This document shows positions 41,539 through 50,847 of a stretch of DNA of 64,000 nucleotides, one piece after another. The stretch comes from Curtobacterium flaccumfaciens (lineage in GTDB: Bacteria > Actinomycetota > Actinomycetes > Actinomycetales > Microbacteriaceae): assembly GCA_029689965.1 (NCBI GenBank), contig CP121450.1, positions 3,776,455 through 3,840,454 on the forward strand. Direction: 5' to 3'. Both the position numbers and the translations under genes were made by a program. The notes under the pieces are model-generated. The model was not told where the DNA came from, did not search any database, and worked only from the letters and a program-made list of their open reading frames with translations. Each line of letters starts with the position of its first letter. The first letter of the stretch is position 1.

Positions 41539-42558
41539 GTGCGCGATCTCGGCTTCCTGTCCTTCGTCCCGAACCACGGCGGCACCGCGGGCGCAGCCGC
41601 CGCGCTGGAGGACGGCCTCCGGCTGTTCCAGGCCGCGGAATCCCTCGGGTACGGCACCGGCTGGGTCCGCGGTCGGCACTTCGAGCCGTTCCTCACGAGC
41701 CCGATGACGTTCTTCGCGGCAGCGGCCCAGCGCACCAGCACGATCGGGTTCGGTACGGCGGTGCTCGGCATGCGGTACGAGGACCCGGTCCGGCTCGCCG
41801 AGGACGCGAGCACCGTGGACCTGCTCAGCGGAGGACGCGTGCAGCTCGGGATCAGCACGGGGATCGCCGGGTACGGGCCGATCCTCGACCCCGCGTTCGG
41901 CGGCGCCGAGCGCAGCTTCCGCGACGAGGCCGAGACACGCGCGGCGCGGCTGCTCGAGGTGTTGCGGGGCGACCGGCTCGGCGACGCGGGCACGGGCTAC
42001 GAGAGCATCCAGGCGGGAGCGGACCTCGCGCTGCAGCCGCTCAGCCCCGGCCTGCGGGAACGCGTCTGGTGGGGCGGCGGCAGCAGGGGCACGGCGCTGC
42101 GCACTGCGGAGAAGGGCCTGCTGCTGCACTGCTCCACGCTGAACACCGAGGACACGGGTGCGCCGTTCGCCGAGGCGCAGGCCGACCAGATCGACGCCTA
42201 CCGCCAGCGCTTCGCCGAGCTGCACCCGGACCGGACACCGAGGGTCGCGGTCGGCCGGATCATCGTCCCGCTGCTCGACGACCACGACCGCGCGGTGCAC
42301 GAGGAGTTCCTCACCGGCTGCGCGAGCGGGATGGACGACGAGGGGCGCCCGCTCTCGGGCACGCCGCCGTTCCGCTTCAGCAAGGTCCTGTCCGGCGAGC
42401 CGTCGGCGATCGTCGACGCACTGCTCGCCGACCCCGCGGTCCGCACGACCGACGAGCTGGTGGTCACCCTGCCCGCCAACGGCGACGCGGCGTCGCACGA
42501 ACGGATCCTCCGGATCGTCGCGGAGCAGATCGCCCCGGTGGTCCGCGCACAGGGCTAG
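41539..42558 (+). CDS. LLM-class flavin-dependent oxidoreductase
   Basis: Intact 339-residue luciferase-like monooxygenase fold (TIM barrel binding FMN or F420). Features include LGFLSFVPNHGG at strand 1, RTSTIGFGTAVLGMRYEDPVRLAEDASTVDLLSGGRVQLGI and WWGGGSRGTALRTAEKG. It is closely related in layout to the second LLM gene at 51872; both share a TEDTG-x-PF element. Substrate unknown. GTG at 41539 is used; a large hairpin follows the stop. Confidence 0.9.
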   Translation: MRDLGFLSFVPNHGGTAGAAAALEDGLRLFQAAESLGYGTGWVRGRHFEPFLTSPMTFFAAAAQRTSTIGFGTAVLGMRYEDPVRLAEDASTVDLLSGGRVQLGISTGIAGYGPILDPAFGGAERSFRDEAETRAARLLEVLRGDRLGDAGTGYESIQAGADLALQPLSPGLRERVWWGGGSRGTALRTAEKGLLLHCSTLNTEDTGAPFAEAQADQIDAYRQRFAELHPDRTPRVAVGRIIVPLLDDHDRAVHEEFLTGCASGMDDEGRPLSGTPPFRFSKVLSGEPSAIVDALLADPAVRTTDELVVTLPANGDAASHERILRIVAEQIAPVVRAQG

Positions 42559-42560
42559 GG

Positions 42561-42616
42561 CATCCGGCTGGGCCCGCACCAGGAGATGGTGAGGCTCCTG
42601 GGAGCCCGGCCGGATG
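42561..42616 (+). terminator. Extended two-stem hairpin after the LLM gene
   Basis: CATCCGGCTGGGC pairs with GCCCGGCCGGATG (12 of 13), and inside it CAGGAG pairs with CTCCTG. The 56-bp structure begins 3 bp after the stop. Confidence 0.75.
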
Positions 42617-42972
42617 ACCATCTCGTCCCTGATCCGCACGGGATGGTGCACTCATCGTTCCACCGACCGAGCGGTTTGTCACACGACCATGCGGCTTGTG
42701 GACCAAAAACGTGACGAACAGTCATTCGGAGGGGCAGGCCATGACGCGGCCACCTCTGGGCGTCAGGCCGCGGGAAGAGCGAATGCGCCCCGCGCGGACG
42801 CGGGGACGCATTCTGGACGCACCGGGGCCACCAGGGCTCCATCGGCCGGATCAGGAGACCGTGTCGCACGCACGGCGACCCGTTCTCGGTGCGCGCACCG
42901 ACGGTAACCAGCCGTCTGGCGCAGACCGATGCTACTCAACCAGCGTCCCGTCGGCGCGGAAACCGGACGAAT
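42617..42972. other. Intergenic stretch without a supported gene
   Basis: About 355 bp between converging genes. Open frames here have no family resemblance. No tandem array or dispersed palindrome is seen. It may be remnant sequence. Confidence 0.4.
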
Positions 42973-45459
42973 TCACGCCAGTTCGAGGGCCACGGTGCCG
43001 GATTCGTCGGCGACGGAGGCTCCGACGTGCAGGGTGAACGCGCCCGGCTCGTAGGCCCAGGCGCCGTCTCGGTGCTCACCGGCCCAGTGCGCGAACGCCC
43101 GGGCCGGCACCTCGATCGACACCTCGGTCGACTCGCCCGCCCCGAGCCGCACGGGCGCGAACCCGACGAGCCAGCGCACCGGACGGTCGATCGCCGAGGT
43201 CTCCCGCGAGGCGTAGACCTGCACGACGTGCTTGCCCGCGCGCGGCCCGGTGTTCGCGACGGTCGCGGTGACGATGACGGCGTCGCCCTCGCGCACGGTC
43301 GGGGTCGCCGTGACGCCGTCGATCGACCACGTCGTGTAGCCGAGGCCGTGGCCGAACGGGTACGCCGGCTCGGCGCCGGCGCGCAGCCAGGCCCGGTACC
43401 CGATGTGGATGCCCTCGCCGTACTCGACCTTGCCGTCGACCGGCGTCACGTTCGACACCGGGACGTCCGCGAGGGCCGCCGGCCACGTGGTGGGCAGGCG
43501 GCCGCCGGGCTCCCGCACGCCCGTGAGCACGTCGGCGAGCGCGTTGCCGTACTCCTGACCACCGAACCAGGTGAGGAGCACCGCGGCGACGTCGTCCCGC
43601 CAGGGCATCTCGACCGGGGAGCCGGCGTTGACGACCACCACGGTGTTCGGGTTCGCCGCGGCGACGGCGCGGACCAGGTCGTCCTGGTGACCGGGCAGCG
43701 CGAGCGAGTCACGGTCGTAGCCCTCGGACTCGACCTTCGCGTTCGTGCCGACGACCACCAGGGCGACGTCCGCCGCCGCTGCAGTGGACACGGCGTCGGC
43801 GATGCGGTCCGCGGGGTCCGCGTCGCTCGGCTCGGTGCCGAACTGGTAGGCGAGCACTCCGCCGAGCGTCTCGTCCTGGACGATGTCGTACTCGATGCGG
43901 ATCGCGACCTGCTGTCCCTCGACCACGTCGACCGGGACCGAACGCGCCGGCGGGTTGAGGAACGCCGCGCCGAGCTGGTCGCCGTCGAACGGCACGTCAT
44001 CGTCGACCACGAGCGCCCCGTCGATCCACATCCGGGAGCGTCCGGCGGCGCCGAAGCCGATCCGCACCGTTCCGGTCGACGTCGCGGTGTACGTGGTGGT
44101 GATGTCGAGCCGGTCGGCCTCTCGTGTCGGGGCGTCGCCGCCGAACCAGAACAGCGCGGTGGCCCGACGGTCCTCGACGAAGAGCTCCTCGCCGTCCTTG
44201 ACGAAGGCGACCCGGGCACCGGGCTCCCCCGTCGTCGGGTTCGTGATCGTGGACAGCGGGAACTCGGCGATGCCCTCCTGCACGACCGCACCGATCGAGT
44301 AGTCGATCGTCGCGCCCGGGAACGCCGTGCGGACCCCGTCGAGCGGCGACACGACCGAGGACGGCACCACGGTGGCCGAACCGCCGCCCTGCGTGCGGGC
44401 CTGGTCGGCGTTGTGGCCGATCACGGCGATCCTCGCCACGGCGGGCGCGTCCAACGGCAGGATGCCGGTGTTGCGGACCAGGACCGTGCCCTCGGCCTCG
44501 GCCTCGCGGACGAACGCGACGCCGTCCTCGACGTGCACCGGCTGCGCGGCCACGGGCTCGAAGCCCTCGAGAGCGCCGACGCGGGCAGCCAGGGTCAGGA
44601 TGCGGCGGACCTTGCGGTCGACGGCCTCGATCGGCACGTCACCGGACCGCACGGCGGCGAGGAGCGGACCCTCGCTCCACCACTGGTTCGGGCCGGGCAT
44701 GGCGACGTCCTGCGACGCCTTCGCCGAGTCGACGGAGCGGACGCCGGTCCAGTCGGAGACGACGATGCCGTCGAAGCCCCACTCGGAGTTGAGCGGTGTC
44801 TCGAGCAGCTCGTGCTCCGACGCCGTGACGCCGTTGATCGAGTTGTACGACGACATGATCGCCCAGGCGTGTGCCTCGGTCACGGCCTTCTCGAACGCGA
44901 GCAGGTACAGCTCGCGCAGCGCCCGGTCGGAGACCTCGGTCGACGCGGTGAAGCGATCGGTCTCGTAGTCGTTCGCGACGTAGTGCTTCGGGGTCGCGGC
45001 CACGCCGTTCTCCTGCACGCCGTCGACGTAGGACGCTGCCAGGTCACCGGTCAGGACCGGGTCCTCGCTGAACGCCTCGAAGTGGCGGCCGCCGAGCGGC
45101 GAGCGGTGCAGGTTGATGGTCGGGCCGAGCACGACGTCCACACCCTTGCGGCGGGCTTCGACGGCCGCGGCGGCGCCGTACCGCTTCGCGATCGCGCGGT
45201 CCCACGACGCCGACAGCGCGGTCGCGGACGGCAGGTTGAGCGACGGGTCGCGCTCGTCCCACACCTCGCCGCGGACACCCGAGGGTCCGTCCGACATGAG
45301 GACACGGCGCAGACCGATCTTCTCGATCGGCCACGTGGTCCAGAAGTCACGCCCGGTGAGCAGCTGCACCTTCTCCTCGATCGACAGCTGGCCGAGGAGC
45401 GCGTCGACGCGCTCCTCCGTCGGACGGGAGGCGGTGCTCGCGGTCTGCAGGTCGGTCAC
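42973..45459 (-). CDS. GH3 beta-glucosidase with PA14 insertion
   Basis: Intact 828-residue GH3 enzyme. The N-terminal barrel shows VLMSDGPSGVRG, ATPKHYVANDYETDR and the nucleophile Asp in DGIVVSDWTGV. The second domain carries ARIAVIGHNAD and a PA14-type beta insert (about residues 385-530: WFGGDAPTREADRL, SRMWIDGALVVDD). It ends in a fibronectin-like FnIII domain. It has no signal peptide, so it hydrolyses imported beta-glucosides inside the cell. GTG at 45459. Divergent from a TetR gene with a dyad in between, suggesting TetR control. Confidence 0.95.
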   Translation of the reverse strand: MTDLQTASTASRPTEERVDALLGQLSIEEKVQLLTGRDFWTTWPIEKIGLRRVLMSDGPSGVRGEVWDERDPSLNLPSATALSASWDRAIAKRYGAAAAVEARRKGVDVVLGPTINLHRSPLGGRHFEAFSEDPVLTGDLAASYVDGVQENGVAATPKHYVANDYETDRFTASTEVSDRALRELYLLAFEKAVTEAHAWAIMSSYNSINGVTASEHELLETPLNSEWGFDGIVVSDWTGVRSVDSAKASQDVAMPGPNQWWSEGPLLAAVRSGDVPIEAVDRKVRRILTLAARVGALEGFEPVAAQPVHVEDGVAFVREAEAEGTVLVRNTGILPLDAPAVARIAVIGHNADQARTQGGGSATVVPSSVVSPLDGVRTAFPGATIDYSIGAVVQEGIAEFPLSTITNPTTGEPGARVAFVKDGEELFVEDRRATALFWFGGDAPTREADRLDITTTYTATSTGTVRIGFGAAGRSRMWIDGALVVDDDVPFDGDQLGAAFLNPPARSVPVDVVEGQQVAIRIEYDIVQDETLGGVLAYQFGTEPSDADPADRIADAVSTAAAADVALVVVGTNAKVESEGYDRDSLALPGHQDDLVRAVAAANPNTVVVVNAGSPVEMPWRDDVAAVLLTWFGGQEYGNALADVLTGVREPGGRLPTTWPAALADVPVSNVTPVDGKVEYGEGIHIGYRAWLRAGAEPAYPFGHGLGYTTWSIDGVTATPTVREGDAVIVTATVANTGPRAGKHVVQVYASRETSAIDRPVRWLVGFAPVRLGAGESTEVSIEVPARAFAHWAGEHRDGAWAYEPGAFTLHVGASVADESGTVALELA

Positions 45460-45515
45460 GGCGTCGTGTCCTTTCGTCGGGAGGGAACTCGCGTTCGGAA
45501 CGCCACGGTACCATC

Positions 45516-45538
45516 AAAACCACATTTGACTCGGTTTT
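45516..45538. promoter_or_regulatory. TetR operator candidate between GH3 and TetR genes
   Basis: AAAACC-N11-GGTTTT is an inverted repeat with 6-bp arms, A/T-rich against the GC background, 57 bp from the GH3 start and 32 bp from the TetR start. Confidence 0.55.
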
Positions 45539-45569
45539 CTGCGCGGACTCCGAGCGGTACAGTCCTGCC

Positions 45570-46160
45570 ATGGCACGACGGGGTTCGTACGCGAAGGGCA
45601 TCGCGAAGCGCGAAGAGATCCTCACGACGGCCCTCGAGCTCGTCGCGAGCCAGGGCTTCCGGCGGACGAGCATCAAGGACATCGCCGACGCGGTGGGGCT
45701 GACGCAGGCCGGGCTGCTGCACTACTTCGACTCGAAGGACGAGCTCTGGGTCGAGATCCTCCGGCGACGCGACGAGGTCGACAACGCGACGGACTGGCAC
45801 GCTTCCGATCCCGCGGCGCTCCTCGCGGCGATCGTCCGGCACAACACCGAGGTGCCTGGCCTGGTGCAGATGTTCGTGAACCTGTCCGCTGCCGCGGCCA
45901 CGGACCGGGAGCACCCGGCGCACGAGTACTTCCGGCAGCGCTACGACAACTCGCGGCGCGACGTCGCCGCCGACTTCCGCGCGATGCAGGCGGACGGCCG
46001 CCTCCGCCCCGACGTCGATCCGGAGCAGCTGGCGAGCGTGCTCCTCGCGATCTCGGACGGCATGCAGATCCAGTGGCTCTACGACCCGTCACGGGACATG
46101 GCGGAACACGTCGAGCTGGTCGCGCGACTCGCGATCGCGCAGGCGACGCCAGCCTCCTAG
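45570..46160 (+). CDS. TetR-family transcriptional regulator
   Basis: Intact 196-residue repressor. The helix-turn-helix is at residues 14-60 (KREEILTTALELVASQGFRR, then IKDIADAVGLTQAGLLHYFDSKDEL). The C-terminal helical domain (VQMFVNLSAAAATDREHPAHEYF) is of the type seen beside carbohydrate genes. It is divergent from the GH3 gene, its likely target, and followed by a 66-bp palindrome. Confidence 0.93.
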   Translation: MARRGSYAKGIAKREEILTTALELVASQGFRRTSIKDIADAVGLTQAGLLHYFDSKDELWVEILRRRDEVDNATDWHASDPAALLAAIVRHNTEVPGLVQMFVNLSAAAATDREHPAHEYFRQRYDNSRRDVAADFRAMQADGRLRPDVDPEQLASVLLAISDGMQIQWLYDPSRDMAEHVELVARLAIAQATPAS

Positions 46161-46174
46161 CCTCTCTGACCCCC

Positions 46175-46240
46175 GCGGAACCAGGTTCCGGACACAACAC
46201 CGTGCCCGTCCGCGGTTCCATGTCCGGAACCTGGTTCCGC
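46175..46240. repeat. 66-bp palindrome, core GGAACCAGGTTCCGGACA (copy 1)
   Basis: Perfect 20-bp arms (46175-46194 and 46221-46240) around a 26-base loop, 14 bp after the TetR stop. A second copy sits at 55165-55230. The arm itself contains the palindrome GGAACC-x-GGTTCC. Confidence 0.93.
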
Positions 46241-46311
46241 TACGCGGCGACGGCACGGCAGGATGGACGTGCCCGAGAGGGCAGCGACCGACGACGATGT
46301 GGAGTGACGCG

Positions 46312-47174
46312 ATGACGCGTGTAGTGGTGACCGGCGGCAGCGGCAAGCTCGGACGGGCGGTGGTCCGAGACCTCGACGAGCACGGGTACGACGTGGTCCT
46401 GCTCGACCGCGTGCCCTCCCCGACAAGCCCGAGCGGGTGCAGTTCGTGCGCACGGACCTCGGCGACTACGGACAGGTCCTCGGCGCGTTCACGGGTGTGG
46501 ACGACCGGTACGACCGCGTCGACGCCGTGGTGCACCTCGGCGCGATCCCGGCCCCGGGGCAGGTGCCCGACGTCGCGCTGATCACGAACAACGTCACGGC
46601 GTCGATCAACGTCTTCCACGCCGCCCGCGCCGCGCGGATCAAGAACCTCGTGTGGGCGTCGAGCGAGACGCTGCTCGGCATCCCGATGGGCGAGCACCAC
46701 CCGCCGTACCTGCCGGTGGACGAGGAGTTCGCCGTCCGGCCGCAGTCCTCGTACTCGCTCGGCAAGGCGGTCGAGGAGGAGATGGCCCGCCACTTCACGC
46801 GCTGGGACCCCGAGCTGAAGATGATCGGGCTGCGCTTCTCGAACGTGATGGACGAGGGCGACTACCCGGCGTTCCCGTGGGATGCGAGCCCCGAGGCGAA
46901 GACGTTCAACCTGTGGTCGTACATCGACTCCCGCGACGGGGCGCAGGCCGTGCGCAGGGCGGTCGAGGCCGAGCTCACCGGGTTCGAGGCGTTCGTGATC
47001 GCGAGCCCCGACACCGTGATGGACACCCCGACCATCGAGCTCGTCGAGCGGTACGTGCCGGACATCGAGCGCCGTGCGGACATCGACGGCGTCAGCTCGC
47101 TGCTGTCCAGCGAGAAGGCCCGCGAACTCCTCGGCTACGCCCCCGAGCACAGTTGGCGGGACCACCGGTCCTGA
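46312..47174 (+). CDS. NAD-dependent epimerase/dehydratase (one frameshift)
   Basis: Extended short-chain dehydrogenase fold: cofactor loop VVVTGGSGKLGRAV at the start, Y-x-x-x-K catalytic pair in SSYSLGKAVEEEM, and WASSETLLGIP before it. A missing base near 46425 breaks the frame; the rest reads VQFVRTDLGDYGQVLGAF. The substrate is probably a sugar nucleotide or similar; I cannot assign it. ATG at 46312 has GGAG upstream. Its stop lies at the first unit of the 36-bp array and overlaps the converging methyltransferase gene. Confidence 0.88.
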
Positions 47175-48841
47175 CCGTCGCCCGACTCAGGCGGGACGAG
47201 CCGGTCCCGACCGTCGCCCGACCCAGGCGGGACGAGCCGGTCCCGACCGTCGCCCGACCCAGGCGGGACGAGCCGGTCCCGACCGTCTCCCGACTCAGGC
47301 GGGAGCAGGAGGCCGTCGAGCACGAGGTCACGGGCTCGAGGCAGCAGGTCCGCGGCGAGCGCCTCCTCGTCGACGCCGGTGATCTGTGCGATCGCGCCGA
47401 TGATCGCGGCGACCGACAGCTCGCCGTCGCAGGCGCCCACGAACGCGGCGAGCGCCGTGTCCGCGTCCACCCGCCGGCCGAATCCGCCGCCCTGCACGAG
47501 CGTCATCACGGTGGGGTCGTCGTTGCCCGGCCAGTAGAAGCGTTCCTCGGTGACGTCGCCGGCGACCCGGAGGTGCGTCGCGGCGAGGTCCGCGTCGTCG
47601 TGGGTGCCGAGCCAGGCCGCCGCGTCGAGGACCCGCGCGACGGTCGCGCCGAGGCCCGCCGGGTTGGAGCCGAGCGTCTCGGGACACGCTCGAACCGGCG
47701 GAGACTCGCCGCGCCTCCCGGCCGGGGCTTCCTGACCACGACGTAGCCGAAGCCGACCCCGGTGACGTGCCGCGCAGCGAAGTCGTCGAGCCAGGCGTCG
47801 ACGAGCCGGTCGAACTCGGGCGTCCCCGGCTTGGTGCCGCCGTCGCGGATCCACGTCTCGGCGTAGCCGGGCGGGTCCTGTCGTTCACGCTCGACGACCC
47901 AGGCGTCGAGGTCCGTGTCGGCGAACCACGCGCGGACCCGGTCGAGCCCGTCCGCGCCCCAGTGGTACTCCCAGTTGCCGAGGAGCTGCGCCGTGCCCCC
48001 TGGTGCGAGGTGCTCGCCCAACCCACGGAGCACGGTCTCGACGAGCGTGTCGCCGACCATGCCGCCGTCACGGTACTCGTACGAGGGGACGCCCTCGCGG
48101 CGCGGTGTGATGACGAACGGCGGGTTCGAGACGACGCGGTCGAAGCGCTCTCCGGCGACCGGCTCGAACAGCGAGCCGAGACGGAACTCGATGCCGTCGA
48201 TGCCGTTGAAGCTGTGCGTTGAAGCGGGCGATGTCGAGCGCTCGCTGCGAGATGTCGGTGGCGACGACCTCGTCGGCGAAGCGTCGTGCGTGCATGGCCT
48301 GGATGCCGCAACCGGTTCCGAGGTCGAGCACCCGCCGGACGGGCACCGGCACCTGCAGGCCGGACAGCGTCGTGGTCGCGCCGCCGATGCCGAGGACGTG
48401 CTCCTCGTCGAGGGCCGCCCCGAGCGCGAGCTCTCCGAGGTCCGACACGATCCACCAGCTGCCGGCGCCCAGGTCGTCGACGAACGCGTAGGGGCGCAGG
48501 TCCACGGCGGGGTGGACCGTGCCGCCGACGGTACGGACCAGCCCGGCCGCCTCGACCGCGGCGACACCGGCGCTCGGGAACGCCCGGTCGGCGTCGCCGC
48601 GCGGGACCGGCAAGCCGAGCACGAACAGCGTGGCGATCGTGCTCAGCGGGGTGGTGTCGCGCGCGCCGAGCGCCCGGAGCGCGGCGACCCGGGACCCACG
48701 GTGCAGTGATGCCGCTGCTTCCGCTCCCCAGAGCGCGTCCAGTCGCTCGACGGTGAAGCCGGCGTCGTCGAGGTCCCGCCGCAGGGCATCGGCGACCGCG
48801 GGTTCCGCGCCGACGGTGGGCAGCGTGTGGCCGTCGCTCAC
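47135..48841 (-). CDS. Class I SAM-dependent methyltransferase, DUF7059/HemK-like (frameshifted)
   Basis: About 565 residues. An N-terminal helical domain (AVADALRRDLDDAGFTVERL) precedes a methyltransferase core with VRRVLDLGTGCGIQAMHAR (SAM loop) and DRVVSNPPFVITP (the N-P-P-F catalytic motif of N6-adenine and glutamine methylases). A C-terminal region (WPGNDDPTVMTLVQGGGFGR) follows. Frames change near 48217 and 47690. The end of the frame runs through the 36-bp array, giving a GDGRDRLVPPGS repeat tail, and stops at 47135 inside the converging epimerase gene. The GTG start overlaps the ArsR-type gene stop. Confidence 0.8.
47173..47304. repeat. 36-bp tandem repeat, nearly 4 copies, coding in the methyltransferase tail
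   Basis: Three full and one partial copy of a 36-bp unit (start GACCGTCGCCCGAC) between converging genes. The unit length is a multiple of three, so the minus-strand frame gives a 12-residue repeat. Confidence 0.93.
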
Positions 48842-49203
48842 GCGGGGACGTCCACGCGCATGAGGGCCGCGGGGACCTCCCACGCGATCACGAGGTCCAG
48901 CAGGCCCGGGAAGCGCTCTTCCACGTCCTCGACGCGGACACGGCTGCTGCGGGTCAGTCCCTGCTGGTGCTGCTCGAGCAGCCCGGCCTCGCGCAGGACG
49001 CGGAAGTGGTGCGTCAGCGTCGACTTCGGGCGGTCGATCCCGACCCACCCACAGCTGCGGGTGCCGCCAGCGGCATCGACGAGGTAGCGGTGCAGGATCG
49101 CCAGCCGGATCGGGTCGCTCAACGCGTCCAGCACGAGGGGCAGCTCCATCTGGGCCGGGGTCGGCTGCGGCAGGTGTTCGGGAGCATCCACGGACGCGGG
49201 CAT
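48838..49203 (-). CDS. ArsR-family winged-helix regulator
   Basis: 121 residues with an ArsR-like helix-turn-helix: LVLDALSDPIRLAILHRYLV, then RPKSTLTHHFRVLREAGLLEQHQQG. No metal-binding Cys pair of the SmtB type is visible, so it may sense something else. ATG at 49203. Divergent from the MFS gene with two matched dyads between them; the stop overlaps the GTG start of the methyltransferase gene, so the two are cotranscribed. Confidence 0.88.
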   Translation of the reverse strand: MPASVDAPEHLPQPTPAQMELPLVLDALSDPIRLAILHRYLVDAAGGTRSCGWVGIDRPKSTLTHHFRVLREAGLLEQHQQGLTRSSRVRVEDVEERFPGLLDLVIAWEVPAALMRVDVPA

Positions 49204-49233
49204 GGACGGGACGCTACCACTGTCCGATCGCAA

Positions 49234-49251
49234 GTACGACTTGCATCGTAC
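49234..49251. promoter_or_regulatory. ArsR-type operator, site 1
   Basis: GTACGA-CTTGCA-TCGTAC, a perfect 6-bp dyad with a 6-bp spacer, overlapping a possible -35 TTGCAT of the MFS promoter (-10 TAACAA at 49264). Confidence 0.7.
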
Positions 49252-49273
49252 AATCAGGTGCGGTAACAATGCG

Positions 49274-49291
49274 GTACGACTCAACTCGTAC
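49274..49291. promoter_or_regulatory. ArsR-type operator, site 2
   Basis: GTACGA-CTCAAC-TCGTAC, the same dyad as site 1, exactly 40 bp further on and just before the MFS start. Two copies of an identical half-site in one intergenic region strongly suggest a real operator pair. Confidence 0.7.
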
Positions 49292-49305
49292 TGGAAGGGG
49301 CGCCC

Positions 49306-50561
49306 GTGGCGCAGTCAGCTCGCTCGATCGCCGGGTTCTGGATCATCGCGGCGATGCTCCTCGTGTCCGTGGCGTCCTCGGCGGTGCCGTCGCCGATCTA
49401 CCCCGTGTACGCCGCCGAGTGGCACCTCACCCCGCTCATGCTCACCGGCGTGTTCGCGATCTACGTCGCCGGCCTCCTCGCGAGCCTGCTCGTCGCCGGC
49501 CGGCTCTCCGACCACGTCGGCCGCAAGCCCGTGCTCGTCGTCGGTGGCCTCGGTGTCGCCCTGTCGCTCGGGCTGTTCGCGGTCGCGGACGGCGTCGGCG
49601 CCCTCATCGTCGACCGCATCGTGCAGGGCGTCTCGGTCGGCCTGCTCATCGGTGCGCTCGGCGCCGCGCTCATCGACAACTCCCTCGAGCGCCACCCCGC
49701 ACTGGCCGGCGTGCTCAACGGGGTCGTCCCTCCGGTCGCCCTCGCGACCGGGGCCTGTCGAGCGGCGCCCTCGTGCAGTGGGGTCCGGCGCCGGAGCAGC
49801 TCGTCTACGTCCTCTTCGGAGCACTGCTCGTCCTCATGGTGATCGCGCTCGTCGTCGTGTCCGAGCGCGTCGTACCGCGTCCGGGAGCCCTCCGCTCCCT
49901 CGTCCCGCGCATCAGCGTCCCGCGGTCCTCCCGTCGTCTGTTCCGCGGCGTCGCCGGCTCCCTCGTCGCGAGCTGGGCCCTCGGCGGCATGTTCCTGTCG
50001 CTCGTCCCCTCGGCGCTCGGAGCGGTGTTCGGCATCACCAACCACTTCGCCGCCGGCGCGCTCATCGCCGTCGTCACCGGTGTCGGCGCCCTGACCGGGC
50101 TCGCGATCCAGCGGATGGACACCCGACGCGCAGTGCTGGTCGGGCTCGTCGCGCTCGTGCTCGGACCGGTGGTCACCGTGTCGTTCGTGGCGGCGCACTC
50201 CCTGCCGGGCCTGGTCATCGGCAGCGCGATCGCCGGTGTCGGCTTCGGTGCCGGCTTCCAGGCTCCGCTGCGGATGCTGCTCGCCACCGCCGCCCCGACG
50301 CACCGCGCCGGACTCCTCTCGACGATCTACGTCGTGAGCTACCTCGCCTTCGGCGTCCCCGCGGTCATCGGCGGCCTGCTCGAACCGGCGGTCGGCCTCG
50401 TACCGGTGATCGCCGGGTACGGGGCGTTCATCGTCCTGGCCGCGGCCGTCGCCCTCGTCCTGCAGCTCACGTCGAAGGAGACGGCGGCCGTGGAAGAGGC
50501 CGCCGCCGAGGTCGTCGAGTGCACGACCACCGGCTCCGTCCGCGTGGCCCCGGCCGACTGA
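49306..50561 (+). CDS. MFS transporter (one frameshift)
   Basis: 12-helix efflux-type MFS protein of about 420 residues. It starts SIAGFWIIAAMLLVSVASSAVPSPIYPVY, has the motif A GRLSDHVGRKPVLVVGG between helices 2 and 3, and shows DRIVQGVSVGLLIGALGAAL. The frame changes near 49755. GTG at 49306. The two operator sites upstream and the divergent ArsR gene imply regulated export, perhaps of a toxic compound handled together with the methyltransferase. A tandem-repeat region follows. Confidence 0.88.
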
Positions 50562-50564
50562 CGC

Positions 50565-50640
50565 CGACGCTGGGTCGCGCTGGTCGCACTGGGTCGCGCT
50601 GGGTCGCGCTGGGTCGCACGGTGCGAGGTCGCGCGAGCAC
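50565..50640. repeat. 10-bp CTGGGTCGCG tandem repeat after the MFS gene
   Basis: Four to five imperfect copies of CTGGGTCGC(G/A) begin a few bases after the MFS stop, leading into the CACGGTGCG-rich region. Confidence 0.75.
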
Positions 50641-50707
50641 GTCGCACGCAGTGTGCGAGGTTCCGACGACGGTGCGACCCGAATCCCCTCGCACAGTGCA
50701 CGGAAGC

Positions 50708-50824
50708 TCGCACGGTGCGTTCGCGCCCTCACACGGTGCGTTCGTGCCCTCACACGGTGCGTTCGCGCCCTCACACGGTGCGTTCGCGCCCTCGCACGGT
50801 GCGTTCGTGCCCTCGCACGGTGCG
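50708..50824. repeat. 21-bp tandem repeat, 5.6 copies
   Basis: Five full copies (TC(G/A)CACGGTGCGTTCG(C/T)GCCC, 21 bp) plus a 12-bp partial copy lie between the converging MFS and PGPGW-protein genes. A related CTCGCACGG motif recurs at 57140-57215. Confidence 0.94.
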
Positions 50825-50847
50825 GGATCACGGAACCCCGCCGCGCG

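Noticed and set aside
42617..42972. Small TetR-like or secreted protein gene in the gap
   Set aside because: Translations show no helix-turn-helix or signal pattern and no ribosome site was found.
42889..45702. Very long plus-strand open frame opposite the GH3 gene
   Set aside because: Antisense shadow of an intact GH3 gene in GC-rich DNA; the translation is Arg/Asp/Val-rich and matches no family.
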